Shown: positions 15,907 to 25,108 of the stretch, piece after piece | How the letters are laid out: every line of letters starts with the position of its first letter | Position numbering within the stretch: the first letter of the stretch is position 1 | Source of the DNA: Lachnospiraceae bacterium MD335 | Lineage (GTDB): Bacteria; Bacillota; Clostridia; Lachnospirales; Lachnospiraceae | Reading direction: 5' to 3' | Length of the DNA: 64,000 nt | Assembly: GCA_000403335.2 (NCBI GenBank) | Contig: KE159617.1 | Location: forward strand, 547,757 to 611,756 | Notes under the pieces: model-generated | Seen by the model: only the letters and a program-made list of their open reading frames with translations | What the model was told of the DNA's origin: nothing | Database searches by the model: none | Translations under genes and position numbers: made by a program

Positions 15907-17633
15907 TTAAGACATTGCAAAGACGTTTTGCGTTATCAAGACAGGGGGCTGTCGATTTGATAAAGGGCTGTATTGCTTGTGTCGCACAGGATATATCCTT
16001 TATGCTTCCCGTCGGACTGCTCTATTACTTTGTCATTGATACCATGAACGGGGGCATAAATGGAAGCCGCGCCCTCTTCTACGCGGTTGGTGCTCTGGTT
16101 TGCTTATGCTTTATTTTTATTGTGACATGGTTTCAGTATAACGCCACTTACTTAGCGACTTATGTGGAAAGCGGTGTAAGGCGTATATCCTTAGCAGAAC
16201 AGATCCGTAAAATCCCGCTGTCATTTTTTGGAAAAAAAGACCTTGCTGATTTGACAAATTCGATTATGGGCGACTGCGCCACTCTTGAACAGGCATTTTC
16301 CCATTATGTACCCGCATTGGCAGGCTCCCTTATTTCTACAACGCTGATTGCAGTTTGCCTTTTCGCTTACGACTGGCGAATGGCTCTTGCGGCGGTTTGG
16401 GTTTTGCCGATTGCATTTACAATCACATTCTTTTCAGCCCGCATACAGGAATACTTCAACCGTAAATCTGTAGCGGCGAATGTTGCGCTTGAAGGCGGCG
16501 TACAGGAGTGTATCGAAAGTTTACAGGACTTAAAGGCGAACAATGCGGAAGAAAGCTATCTGAAAGGGCTTGGCAAAAAAATTGACTATGTGGAAAAGCG
16601 GCACATTATAACAGAGCTTGGGACTGCCCTTTTTGTTGTTTCCTCTACGCTGATATTAAAGTTTGGGATTGCTACGGTTGCGCTTGTAGGTTCTGCGCTG
16701 CTCATTCGTGGGGAAATTGATATTCCGCTGTTCTTTATGTTTTTGCTTGTGGCTTCAAGGCTATATGCCCCGCTTGAGGGTGCATTGCAAAATCTTGCTG
16801 CGGTAATCTCCACCAAAACGAACATAAACCGCATGAATGAAATTCTTGACCAGCCTATCCAGACAGGAACAGACAGAGTAACAAATAAAGGTTACGATAT
16901 TGTGTTCGACCATGTGGGATTTGCTTATAATAGCGGGGAAACCGTATTGAAAGACGTGTCCTTTACGGCAAAACAGGGAGAAGTTACCGCCTTAGTCGGA
17001 CCGTCCGGCGGCGGTAAAACTACGGTATCACGTCTTGCCGCGCGGTTCTGGGATATAAGCAAGGGGAAAATCACTGTCGGCGGTATGGATATATCGAAAA
17101 TAGAGCCGGAAACCTTGCTGTCGCTGTACTCTATCGTATTTCAAGATGTGACGCTGTTTAACAACACAATTATGGAGAATATCAGAATAGGCAGAAAGGG
17201 CGCGACCGACGAAGAAGTGATTGCAGCGGCAAGACTGGCAAATTGTGAAGAATTTGCGACAAAGCTCCCGGACGGGTATCACAGTATGATTGGTGAAAAT
17301 GGCTGCGAACTGTCCGGCGGGGAAAGGCAGAGAATTTCAATCGCCCGCGCTTTCCTCAAAAATTCCCCTATCATCTTACTTGATGAAGCAACGGCAAGCC
17401 TTGATGTGGAAAACGAAACATTGATACAGGCTGCTTTATCAAGGCTGATAAAGGATAAGACCGTACTTGTTATCGCCCACCGTATGCGTACCGTAAGCGG
17501 CGCGGATAAAGTGGTTGTGCTTTCAGACGGTTCTGTTGCGGAACAGGGAACGCCAGAAAAACTGATGAACACCGGCAGGATTTACCCGCATATGGTAAAA
17601 CTGCAAATGATTAGCAGGGATTGGGGTATTTAA
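15903..17633 (+). CDS. ABC exporter subunit 2 (membrane and ATPase domains)
   Basis: A 576-residue half-transporter partnering 14098-15906. Six membrane helices in about residues 20-300 are followed by an ATPase domain with Walker A GPSGGGKTT (near 366), signature LSGGERQ (near 469) and Walker B IILLDEATASLD (near 489). Both nucleotide sites look competent, unlike heterodimers with a degenerate site. Translation is coupled to the first subunit through ATGA. One base separates its stop from the small KTR protein gene. Confidence 0.88.
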   Translation: MIKTLQRRFALSRQGAVDLIKGCIACVAQDISFMLPVGLLYYFVIDTMNGGINGSRALFYAVGALVCLCFIFIVTWFQYNATYLATYVESGVRRISLAEQIRKIPLSFFGKKDLADLTNSIMGDCATLEQAFSHYVPALAGSLISTTLIAVCLFAYDWRMALAAVWVLPIAFTITFFSARIQEYFNRKSVAANVALEGGVQECIESLQDLKANNAEESYLKGLGKKIDYVEKRHIITELGTALFVVSSTLILKFGIATVALVGSALLIRGEIDIPLFFMFLLVASRLYAPLEGALQNLAAVISTKTNINRMNEILDQPIQTGTDRVTNKGYDIVFDHVGFAYNSGETVLKDVSFTAKQGEVTALVGPSGGGKTTVSRLAARFWDISKGKITVGGMDISKIEPETLLSLYSIVFQDVTLFNNTIMENIRIGRKGATDEEVIAAARLANCEEFATKLPDGYHSMIGENGCELSGGERQRISIARAFLKNSPIILLDEATASLDVENETLIQAALSRLIKDKTVLVIAHRMRTVSGADKVVVLSDGSVAEQGTPEKLMNTGRIYPHMVKLQMISRDWGI

Positions 17634-17634
17634 C

Positions 17635-17820
17635 ATGAATACCGAATGGATAATATGCCCCATATGCCAAAGCAAAACAAGGTTAAAAATGCGGAGTGAT
17701 ACCGAACTGAAAAACTTTCCCCTATATTGCCCGAAATGCAAGCACGAAACCATTATTAACGTACAACAAATGAATATATCAGTTATCAAAGAGCCAGACG
17801 CACAGACGCAGAGCCGATAA
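17635..17820 (+). CDS. Cysteine-rich KTR protein
   Basis: A 61-residue protein with two CPxC knuckles, CPICQSKTR near residues 8-16 and CPKCKHET near 32-39, which together make a zinc ribbon. The KTR motif after the first knuckle names the family, commonly found at the end of transposon-borne ABC cassettes. It begins one base after the exporter stop, so it is in the same operon. A strong terminator overlaps its 3' end. The molecular function is not known. Confidence 0.75.
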   Translation: MNTEWIICPICQSKTRLKMRSDTELKNFPLYCPKCKHETIINVQQMNISVIKEPDAQTQSR

Positions 17821-17860
17821 CACGCAGATTAAAAATGCGGTTATCGGCTCTTTCTTTTTG
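17811..17860 (+). terminator. Terminator of the exporter operon
   Basis: Eleven-bp arms GAGCCGATAAC (17811-17821) and GTTATCGGCTC (17840-17850), followed by TTTCTTTTT. The left arm overlaps the last codons of the KTR gene. Confidence 0.9.
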
Positions 17861-18163
17861 GTAACACTCATAAGCCGCCGTTTCTTCAAAACGGATAGCG
17901 GAGGACTTTTAGAAACCATGACTAATAATGCGGCGGTATCAGGAGGTACCGTCGTGTTATTTTTATATCCGCAAAATCAGACAAACTATTTTCTGTCAAA
18001 AAAACGCAGTGTTCGTTTAGGGGATATACTACCCATGAATATGAACTGTCAAATCATTTAGTATGTCTTGATAACTCGTATTACTCAAATGCTTATGCCG
18101 CTTTATGCTGTATGGGCATTTGTTGTAATAGCCCCCTACTGGGAAGAAAGGGGGTGAGAGAAA
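17861..18163 (+). other. Leader region of the sigma-like gene
   Basis: No gene is supported. It holds a folded stretch GCGGCGGTA...TACCGTCG (about 17931-17956) enclosing an AGGAGG, and a GGGGGTGAG ribosome binding site for ATG 18164 at the end. Confidence 0.35.
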
Positions 18164-18641
18164 ATGAGATATTCTGAACAGTTCATGGAACATATCGAAT
18201 ATGCTTTCCATACGTTCTGCAAGATTGTCCTGCGCCATGAAGCAATTAACGCATGGCGGGATTTGAAGCGGAAAGAAGCAAGAGAAATATCCCAAATTGA
18301 AACCTATTTCAATTTACTATCTGATGTCAGAACGATATTTTGAACCGTCTGCTATGGACAGCTACTTTGAAAAACAGGATAAGCCGACTGTATTTATTGT
18401 GTTGGGAAAGGAAGTTATTGTTGATGATGAACGATTGGCAACGGCATTATCAAAATTGCCGGAGTTAAGGCGGGAAGTTTTGTTGCTTTATTACTTCGTT
18501 GGCTATCGTGATGAAGCCATCGGCAGACAGTATGGACGTTGCAGAAGTACGATAAACCACAGAAGAAATGTTGCGCTGAAACAGTTACGAAAAGAATGGG
18601 AGAAATTGAAACATGAGGAACAAAAAGCTGATACCTTTTGA
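18164..18641 (+). pseudogene. Transposon sigma-70-like factor, frameshifted
   Basis: Starting at ATG 18164 behind GGGGGTGAG, the frame encodes MRYSEQFMEHIEYAFHTF and continues to REIS, then stops at 18341-18343. The rest of the protein (YLMSERYFEPSAMDSYFEK through GRCRSTINHRRNVALKQLRKE, with a region-4 helix-turn-helix) lies in the +1 frame to 18641. Together these resemble the ~140-residue sigma factors of Tn916-type elements. The break coincides with an inverted repeat AAATTGAAA-CCTA-TTTCAATTT (18294-18315), and removing 19 nt (or 22) restores the frame. The gene is probably inactive unless frameshifting occurs. Confidence 0.65.
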
Positions 18642-18816
18642 GGTAATCGAAAAAGCCGTTGCCGGAAAGCCGGAAGCGGTAGACGCAGTATTGCGGCACT
18701 ATACCGCATACATCAAATATCTGTCTATGTATAAAGGGCATATCAATGACGATACGCAGGACAGATTAAAGGCAAAACTGATTGAAGCCATATTGAAATT
18801 CCGCTTCGACCGATAG
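18613..18816 (+). CDS. Helix-turn-helix protein of conjugative transposons
   Basis: A 67-residue protein matching the small HTH protein that follows the sigma factor in Tn916-like elements. The N-terminal segment (LIPFEVIEKAVAGKPEAVDAV) and the downstream YIKYLS-x-x-K-G fit, ending in ILKFRFDR. It overlaps the end of the sigma-like frame, so it was translationally coupled to it. It presumably regulates excision or transfer genes, none of which are found immediately downstream here. Confidence 0.7.
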   Translation: MRNKKLIPFEVIEKAVAGKPEAVDAVLRHYTAYIKYLSMYKGHINDDTQDRLKAKLIEAILKFRFDR

Positions 18817-18822
18817 TAGGTA

Positions 18823-18892
18823 GCAAAGACAGGAAAAGCTGTCAAGGGTAGACTTCGCGCTACGCGCCCTTGACAGCTTTTCCCGCCTTTGC
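18823..18892. other. Long structured hairpin in the mobile region
   Basis: Outer arms GCAAAG (18823-18828) and CTTTGC (18887-18892). The 15-bp inner arms AAAAGCTGTCAAGGG (18834-18848) and CCCTTGACAGCTTTT (18867-18881) close an 18-nt loop containing CGCG-CTA-CGCG. It could be a terminator, a transfer origin or a recombinase site. Confidence 0.6.
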
Positions 18893-18955
18893 TATTGGGC
18901 AGTCAAGAGGACGAAATCAGTAAACTGCTTTCGCCCTCAATTTATTATGGGGATT

Positions 18956-19067
18956 GTTACGCAATAGAGGGTATTTTATCCTTGATTTATGCGGCTTTGT
19001 GGATATTGAAGTGGCGGGGTAAGGGTTTTATATGTCTGCTCTCAAAAACAGTGTTCTATTGCGTAAC
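18956..19067. repeat. 112-bp segment bounded by 13-bp inverted repeats
   Basis: GTTACGCAATAGA (18956-18968) and TCTATTGCGTAAC (19055-19067) are exact inverses, 86 bp apart. Nothing coding is convincing between them. It could be a relic of a mobile-element end or a miniature element. Confidence 0.5.
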
Positions 19068-19069
19068 AG

Positions 19070-19117
19070 AAAAGCAGAGAACCGACCACTAATGAAAGTG
19101 ATATATTCTCTGCTTTT
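19070..19117. terminator. Hairpin near the right end of the mobile patchwork
   Basis: Twelve-bp arms AAAAGCAGAGAA (19070-19081) and TTCTCTGCTTTT (19106-19117) with a 24-nt loop. It looks like a bidirectional terminator close to where core-type genes resume. Confidence 0.55.
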
Positions 19118-19224
19118 GCTTGCACCCTGTTTGTCAGCGTTGATGATAAGTTGTTGTGAATACTTCCTTATCAACGTAAAACTAATGCTTTTCGGGGGTT
19201 TTTGTTATTCTTTATAATCCATTC

Positions 19225-19238
19225 CTACAAATTTGTAG
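19225..19238. promoter_or_regulatory. Palindrome upstream of the MacB-type transporter
   Basis: CTACAAATTTGTAG is a perfect 14-bp palindrome about 118 bases before the transporter start. It suggests a dimeric repressor site; the regulator is not in view. Confidence 0.4.
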
Positions 19239-19355
19239 TCTGAGATTCATGTTATAGTAAGGTGACTATGAGATACTTCAAATATCAAAAGAGTGAAGCA
19301 GATAAAATGGAAAAGCTTTACACAAAAAGATAGAAAGAATGAGGTGTTTATCATT

Positions 19356-20039
19356 ATGGACTTATTGAAGGTGAAATCCATTTCTAAAACGTACGGCAGC
19401 GGTGAGACTGCCGTGCGGGCATTGAAAAATGTCAGTTTTTCGGTTCCTAAGGGTGAATTTGTTACGGTTGTCGGGGAGTCGGGTTCCGGTAAGAGTACGC
19501 TCTTAAATATGCTGGGTGCGCTTGATGCGCCGGCTTCCGGAAAAGTATTGATTGACGGGAACGATATATTTTCCATGAAGGAGCGGGAGCTTACCGTATT
19601 CCGCCGCAGGAATATCGGGTTTATTTTTCAGGCGTTTAACCTGATACCGGAGCTGACGGTGGAGCAGAATATGATATTTCCTTTGCTGCTGGATTACCGG
19701 AAACCTAATCGGGAGTATTTAGAGGAGCTTTTGAGCGTCTTAAATTTAAGGGAACGCCGCCATCATCTGCCGAATCAGTTGTCAGGCGGACAGCAGCAGC
19801 GGGTGGCAATCGGACGTGCACTCATTACACGACCTGCATTGATTTTGGCGGATGAGCCGACCGGAAATTTGGACACGCAAAACAGCAGTGAGGTGATTGC
19901 CCTCTTGAGAGAGGCTTCGAGGAAATACGAGCAGACAATTATTATGATAACACATAACCGAAGTATTGCGCAGACGGCGGACCGGGTGCTGCAGGTATCG
20001 GATGGTGTGCTGACTGACTTCGGGAGGTGCCGTGAATGA
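19356..20039 (+). CDS. ABC transporter ATPase, MacB/LolD type
   Basis: A 227-residue ATPase starting at ATG 19356 with GAGG about 11 bases upstream. It has Walker A GESGSGKST (near residue 38), the Q-loop in FIFQAFNL, signature LSGGQQQR (near 137), Walker B LILADEPTGNLD (near 157) and the switch His in MITHN. The DEPTGNLD wording is typical of transporters that use FtsX-like permeases. The permease gene follows with an ATGA overlap. Such pairs act in antimicrobial-peptide resistance or mechanotransmission; the role here is not determined. Confidence 0.88.
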   Translation: MDLLKVKSISKTYGSGETAVRALKNVSFSVPKGEFVTVVGESGSGKSTLLNMLGALDAPASGKVLIDGNDIFSMKERELTVFRRRNIGFIFQAFNLIPELTVEQNMIFPLLLDYRKPNREYLEELLSVLNLRERRHHLPNQLSGGQQQRVAIGRALITRPALILADEPTGNLDTQNSSEVIALLREASRKYEQTIIMITHNRSIAQTADRVLQVSDGVLTDFGRCRE

Positions 20040-22435
20040 AAAGTTATCTAAGTTTAATTTCTATTTCGGCACGCGTCCGAAAAAAGCAGTGTAAAATGAT
20101 TGTCCTTTGTATTGTGCTTTCTGTGTTTCTTGTAACTGCCATTTTTTCACTGGTGGATGCGGTGGTGCGTATGGAAACGGAAAACGCGATAGACAAAGGA
20201 GGATATTGGCATATCAATATCGGCGGAATTAGGACGGAAGAGGCGGCGCGTATTGCGGCACGTCCGGATGTTGCAGTCTCATCGTGGTATGATGTTGTCA
20301 ACTTTGACAAAGATTTAACAATGAGCGAAGCGTATTATATTCAGGATGCACAGACGGCATTGTGCGGAATTGAGCCGTCGTTTATCGGTGACATTATGCA
20401 CTATTTTGATGAAAATGCACAGGTGACGGATGAAAATGCGGTTGTTCTTACGGAAAATGCACAGGAGCTTTTGGGCATCCGTACGGGAGATACGATTACC
20501 TTAAATACGCCCGCGGGGGATTATGTGTTTACCGTGTCAGGTTTTCGGATTAGCGGAAACGGAAAGTATGTCAGTTCCAGCGGCGGGGAAACGTCGGCTT
20601 TGCTTGTGAAGGAAAATCAGGTTGGCGCGTTTTTGAATATGAATATGTTTCGCAGGATTTGCGAGGAAAACGGCGAAGCAGGCGCTCCGCGGTATTATAT
20701 TCGGTTTGGGAAGCATACAAATTTGAGAAAAGCGCTCGCACAAATCAAAGCAGAGTATGGATTGGATGACGACGATATTGAATATCATACCATTCTGATG
20801 GCATCGAACGGAATTACGAATCAGAATTATATTAAAAATGTTTATCCGATTGCCGGGCTTTTATTTCTGCTTATTTTGGCTGCAGGTGTATTGATGATTT
20901 CGGGCAGCATGAACAGTAATGTTGCGCAGCGGATGCAGTTTTTCGGAATGCTCCGCTGTATCGGCGCAAGCAAAAGTCAAATCATTCGTTTCGTGCGGCT
21001 GGAGGCGCTCAACTGGTGCAAAACTGCCGTTCCAATTGGTTTGGCGTTTGGCGTTTTAGTGACGTGGTGTGTCAATGCGGGATTGAAATATCTAGTCGGC
21101 GGCGAGACATCCAATATTTCCGTTTTTATCATTAGCCCTGTTGGTATTGTATTCGGTGTTGTCATCGGTGTCGTCACGGTATTTTTTGCGGCACAGGCTC
21201 CGGCAAAGCGTGCGGCGAAAGTATCGCCTGCGGCAGCGGTGTCGGGAAATGCGCAGGATACAAATCAGGTAAGGCGTGCGGTTAATCTGCATTTAGGAAA
21301 GGTGGAGACGGTGCTTGGCATTCATCATGCAGTGTCGGCGAGGAAAAATCTTCTGCTGCTGACTGGTTCGTTTGCGATCAGCATTGTCCTGTTTCTCTGT
21401 TTTTCGGTTCTCGTTACGTTTATAAACTGCCTGCTTCCGCAAAAGGCATCGGCTCCGGATCTCGATATTGGGAGTGCGGATTATACCAATACTATAGAAG
21501 CTTCTCTTTTGGATGAAATTAGGGAAATAGACGGCGTCAAACATGTGTTTGGAAGGCGCTTTCGCAATGATGTGTCGGCTGTGATTGGAAATACGCAGTA
21601 CACAATCGAACTGATGTCATTTGACGCGTATCAGCTTGGGCTGCTTGCAAAGGACCATGAGCTTAGAAAGGGCAGTAATTTGGGGAAGATGTATGAGGAC
21701 AGCCACAACGTGCTTGTGATTTGGGACAGGGGTATGCCTTTGGAAATCGGAGATAAAATGGAGGTGCTTGGGGAAACGCTGGAGATTGTCGGAATGCTAA
21801 AGTACAGTCCGTTTAGCAATGACGGAAGCAACAATGGAAAAATCACGCTTATAATTACGGAGGAGCTGTTTACACATCTTACAGGTATTACCGATTACGC
21901 GGTAATTGACGTGCAGATGGCAGGCAGGTCAACGAGTGAGAACAATGAAGCAGTTGCGCAAATCCGCAGGCTGTCGTCTGCGTATGTGTTTCGTGACCGG
22001 AGGGAGGAAAGTGTAGCAGGCATGTATTATGCGTTTCTGACATTTGTGTATGGCTTTCTTGCGATTATCGCGCTGATTGTGCTGTTAAATATTATGAACA
22101 GCATTTCCATGAGTGTATCCGCACGGATGAAACAATATGGCGTGATGCGGGCGATTGGAATGAGCGCGCGGCAGATTGGAAAAATGGTTGCCGCAGAGAC
22201 ATTTACTTATGTGGGATTTGGCTGCGTGACGGGTTGTGCGGTTGGTTTGCCGCTTAGCAAATATATGTTTGATTTTTTGATTACCGCGCATTTTTTCTAT
22301 GCTTCGTGGAGTGTTCCGGTGGCGCAGATTGTTATGGTGGTGTTGTTTATGCTGGTATCGTCCGCCGCTGCGGTTTATGTACCGTTGAGACGGATCCGGG
22401 AGATGGAGATTGCGGAGACGATTAATGAATTGTAG
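20036..22435 (+). CDS. ABC transporter permease with two FtsX domains
   Basis: A 799-residue membrane protein: an N-terminal helix (about residues 22-45), an extracytoplasmic domain, three helices (about 275-390) forming the first FtsX domain, then a second helix, external domain and FtsX domain at about 670-790. The pattern is that of the long permeases paired with a MacB-type ATPase. The start overlaps the ATPase gene stop by four bases. No two-component system is next to it, unlike the bacitracin-sensing Bce pairs. It probably moves or senses an amphipathic molecule at the membrane. Confidence 0.85.
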   Translation: MKSYLSLISISARVRKKQCKMIVLCIVLSVFLVTAIFSLVDAVVRMETENAIDKGGYWHINIGGIRTEEAARIAARPDVAVSSWYDVVNFDKDLTMSEAYYIQDAQTALCGIEPSFIGDIMHYFDENAQVTDENAVVLTENAQELLGIRTGDTITLNTPAGDYVFTVSGFRISGNGKYVSSSGGETSALLVKENQVGAFLNMNMFRRICEENGEAGAPRYYIRFGKHTNLRKALAQIKAEYGLDDDDIEYHTILMASNGITNQNYIKNVYPIAGLLFLLILAAGVLMISGSMNSNVAQRMQFFGMLRCIGASKSQIIRFVRLEALNWCKTAVPIGLAFGVLVTWCVNAGLKYLVGGETSNISVFIISPVGIVFGVVIGVVTVFFAAQAPAKRAAKVSPAAAVSGNAQDTNQVRRAVNLHLGKVETVLGIHHAVSARKNLLLLTGSFAISIVLFLCFSVLVTFINCLLPQKASAPDLDIGSADYTNTIEASLLDEIREIDGVKHVFGRRFRNDVSAVIGNTQYTIELMSFDAYQLGLLAKDHELRKGSNLGKMYEDSHNVLVIWDRGMPLEIGDKMEVLGETLEIVGMLKYSPFSNDGSNNGKITLIITEELFTHLTGITDYAVIDVQMAGRSTSENNEAVAQIRRLSSAYVFRDRREESVAGMYYAFLTFVYGFLAIIALIVLLNIMNSISMSVSARMKQYGVMRAIGMSARQIGKMVAAETFTYVGFGCVTGCAVGLPLSKYMFDFLITAHFFYASWSVPVAQIVMVVLFMLVSSAAAVYVPLRRIREMEIAETINEL

Positions 22436-22586
22436 GGATATAAAATAATATTTGCTTTGAAAGTGTCGTAAATGTGATATAATTGAAAAAATTCAGTATT
22501 TAAATTGTCTGCAACAAACCTTATCAATAAAAGGATTTTTCCATTGGTAACAATAAGAATATAAAAAAAGGATGGATAGAATTTTA

Positions 22587-23354
22587 ATGAACTTACATCT
22601 TGATGAAACGTTAGGTGCACAATATAAAAGTAAATCGCAAAAAATACGGGTTATGAGCGAGAATTGGGTTGGAAAAAATATGTTTTGCCCTTGCTGCGGG
22701 AATCCACATATCTGTGGATTAAAAAGTAATGAACCGGTAGCAGATATGAAATGTAATTGCTGCGGTGAGATATTTGAGCTGAAAAGCAAAGAAGGCAGAA
22801 TAGGGAACAGGATTAATGACGGTGCATATGCAACAATGATTGCAAGAATAACAAGTATAACAAATCCTGCACTGTTTATTATGCGGTATTCTAAAGATTA
22901 TAATGTGACAGACTTAACGTTGATTCCCAAGTTTTTCTTTGTTCCGCATATTATAGAAAAAAGAAAACCGCTTGCGCCTACGACACGGCGTGCAGGGTGG
23001 ACTGGCTGTAATATTTTGTATTATAAAATTCCACATCAGGGTAAAATAAAGATTATTGAAAACGGGATCTTAAAATCAGCGGATGAAGTAGTACAACACT
23101 ATGGACAAATAAAAAAGCTGGAAACACAAAACATAACTTCGCGTTCATGGCTGCTTGATGTGCTTAACTGTGTGAACCGTATTGAAACAGATGAATTTTG
23201 TCTCCAGGATGTATACGCGTATGGGGAAGTGCTGCAGGAAAAACATAGAAACAATCATAATGTTGAAGCAAAAATCCGTCAACAATTGCAATTTCTAAGA
23301 GATAAAGGATTTATTGTGTTTTTGGGCAGAGGACATTACAGAAAGCGGTTTTAA
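22587..23354 (+). CDS. DpnI-type restriction endonuclease
   Basis: Cuts GATC only when the adenine is methylated. From ATG 22587 it has 255 residues, almost the length of DpnI. The catalytic core aligns by position: D53 (PVAD), E64 and K66 (FELKSK). Zinc ligands C34/C37 and C56/C59 match, as do DGAYATM and the KPLAPTTRRAGWTGCN segment with the tryptophan that helps recognise the methyl group. A winged-helix domain follows (IRQQLQFLRDKGFI to the GRGHYRKRF end). An ATG at 22572 is possible but has no spacing for a ribosome binding site. No methyltransferase lies nearby, as expected for a methyl-dependent enzyme. Confidence 0.92.
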   Translation: MNLHLDETLGAQYKSKSQKIRVMSENWVGKNMFCPCCGNPHICGLKSNEPVADMKCNCCGEIFELKSKEGRIGNRINDGAYATMIARITSITNPALFIMRYSKDYNVTDLTLIPKFFFVPHIIEKRKPLAPTTRRAGWTGCNILYYKIPHQGKIKIIENGILKSADEVVQHYGQIKKLETQNITSRSWLLDVLNCVNRIETDEFCLQDVYAYGEVLQEKHRNNHNVEAKIRQQLQFLRDKGFIVFLGRGHYRKRF

Positions 23355-23393
23355 GGATTGGCAGTACATTGACCGCAGGGTAAAACAAGGTAA

Positions 23394-23432
23394 CCGCCGC
23401 ATGCAGGATAAAAATGCCAATGCGGCGGCTTT
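23394..23432 (+). terminator. Terminator between DpnI and the chemotaxis receptor
   Basis: Arms CCGCCGCAT (23394-23402) and ATGCGGCGG (23420-23428) with CTTTT after the stem. The two flanking genes converge on it. Confidence 0.8.
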
Positions 23433-23442
23433 TGTATTATAT

Positions 23443-24879
23443 TTATTCAAAAACCCGAACCCTCTCCCGCGTCAATGCATCAATCAGCTGAATCAGCTTC
23501 TGAAAGTCCCCAATCAGTTCTTCCGAATACACCTGTGCCTGCTCATAAATTTGCGGCAGCTCGTCTGTCCGGTTGGAGCGGACCGCGGAAATCATGGCGG
23601 TGCCATAGGAATGAAACGTTTTATGCTTTTCGCCAAGACCGTTCCAAATATCTGCCACATCAGGATTTACGGGATGAAACGCATAGTAAAAATGTCCGAG
23701 ACCGCACTTGGTATAATCGGTCTGCAATGCCTTGAGCGTGCCGGTCTGCGCAATTTCCCCGAGCGTATTGAGCCAATTTTGGTGCGCACCGATTGCGCTG
23801 TTAAGGCAGTTTAAGAGAACCTGATTATCCAGCATATAAAACGCGTCGCGTGCCATATTTCCCATAATTTTCGTCGATTCGTCCAAATGCATTTCGATGG
23901 ATTTGGAGGGTTCGACAAGCTCTGCAATGGAGCGGGTGGAAATTGTCAGTGAGGCGGTATCTTCTTTTAGGCTTTGGCACTGCCCGTTGATATACTGCAT
24001 CTGATCGTCCAGTTCGTTCATGGAGCTGCTGATTTCTTCGCTGACGGCAGCCAAAGAAGAAACGGAATTGGCAATGTGCTCCATACCGACACGGTTGTTT
24101 CCCGTAAGCTTCCATACTGTTTGGATGTTGTCGTTAATGTGTCCAAGCTCTTTCACGGTTGTATCGACACTGGCGGAACTTTTTTTGGAAGCATCCTGAA
24201 TGCTGGCGATAAACGTTCCCATGCTGCCCGTCAGTGATTTCGTTTCGTCTGCAAGCTGCCGGATTTCCTCCGCAACGACGGAAAAGCCTTTGCCGGCTTC
24301 TCCGGCGCGGGCGGCTTCGATGGAAGCATTCAGCGCCAGCAGGTTCGTTTGGGAAGAAATTGCGTTAATTGACGCAACCACCTCATTCATATGCTGAATA
24401 ATGTCAAGCAGTCCGTAAATATCCGTTTTCATTGCTTCGGCAGTAGAAATTGCGGAGGCGGACAGCTTTGTGATGGAGGTGATTTCCTTCTCACAGTTGT
24501 TGATGTCCTCCATAATTTTGGCGGATTCGTCCGAAACCGATAGAATGGTTGCAGTCAGACTTTCGTGCGCCTTTGACACTTCGGAGGCAATGCCCGCAGT
24601 GGAGTCGGTTGACTTGCTGATAGTGCCAACAGCAGATTCGATAGAAGCGTTAGTCTGCTCTAACGTTGCGACATTTGTTTCGAGCGTCAAATCCATAGCG
24701 CTCATATGTATCACGGCATCCAGTGTTTTGGTAACCGCCTGTTCAAATTCTTTTCTTCCGCTCGTCAACCGCCGGTGAATGTTGTTCAATTCTTCGTTTG
24801 CCGGATTGTAAGGCATATCAATAAGCTTTGCAATGGATTCGATTGCAGCCGCCGAAGCTTTTTTTCTCATTTTTATCAT
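23443..24879 (-). CDS. Soluble methyl-accepting chemotaxis receptor with a CZB domain
   Basis: A 478-residue receptor without membrane helices. The signalling hairpin tip reads [24 protein letters not shown] in the family (here near residues 175-198), the core that binds CheA and CheW. The C-terminal 120 residues form a CZB zinc-binding domain: AHQNW near 368, [11 protein letters not shown] near 393 and the H-x-x-x-H of [11 protein letters not shown] near 420. CZB domains sense zinc or zinc-thiolate oxidation in the cytosol, so this receptor probably steers by internal redox or oxidant state. No cheA or cheW lies nearby. Confidence 0.85.
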   Translation of the reverse strand: MIKMRKKASAAAIESIAKLIDMPYNPANEELNNIHRRLTSGRKEFEQAVTKTLDAVIHMSAMDLTLETNVATLEQTNASIESAVGTISKSTDSTAGIASEVSKAHESLTATILSVSDESAKIMEDINNCEKEITSITKLSASAISTAEAMKTDIYGLLDIIQHMNEVVASINAISSQTNLLALNASIEAARAGEAGKGFSVVAEEIRQLADETKSLTGSMGTFIASIQDASKKSSASVDTTVKELGHINDNIQTVWKLTGNNRVGMEHIANSVSSLAAVSEEISSSMNELDDQMQYINGQCQSLKEDTASLTISTRSIAELVEPSKSIEMHLDESTKIMGNMARDAFYMLDNQVLLNCLNSAIGAHQNWLNTLGEIAQTGTLKALQTDYTKCGLGHFYYAFHPVNPDVADIWNGLGEKHKTFHSYGTAMISAVRSNRTDELPQIYEQAQVYSEELIGDFQKLIQLIDALTRERVRVFE

Positions 24880-25108
24880 GTCTGTCCTCTCCTGTTATAT
24901 GTTATGTTTTTATCAAGTTAATAAAATAATATATTGCTGTGGTGTAATATACTTTTAAATTGTAGCACAATTTTATTGGAAAGTCATTTATATTCTGTGA
25001 TAATTTGCAGATTCGTCAAGAAATTACAAAAAATACCGCATATGCTTGAATATAGTAATCGGGAATGGTATCATTAATAGTAAGATGGTTTTGGTTGGAG
25101 GGGGCAAT

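Noticed and set aside
18889-19217. Two short frames in the mobile-region tail
   Set aside because: They cross inverted repeats and a terminator stem and have no convincing ribosome binding site or family pattern.
24880-25108. Cyclic-di-GMP riboswitch before the HD-GYP gene
   Set aside because: The AT-rich leader shows none of the conserved GEMM features that would be expected.
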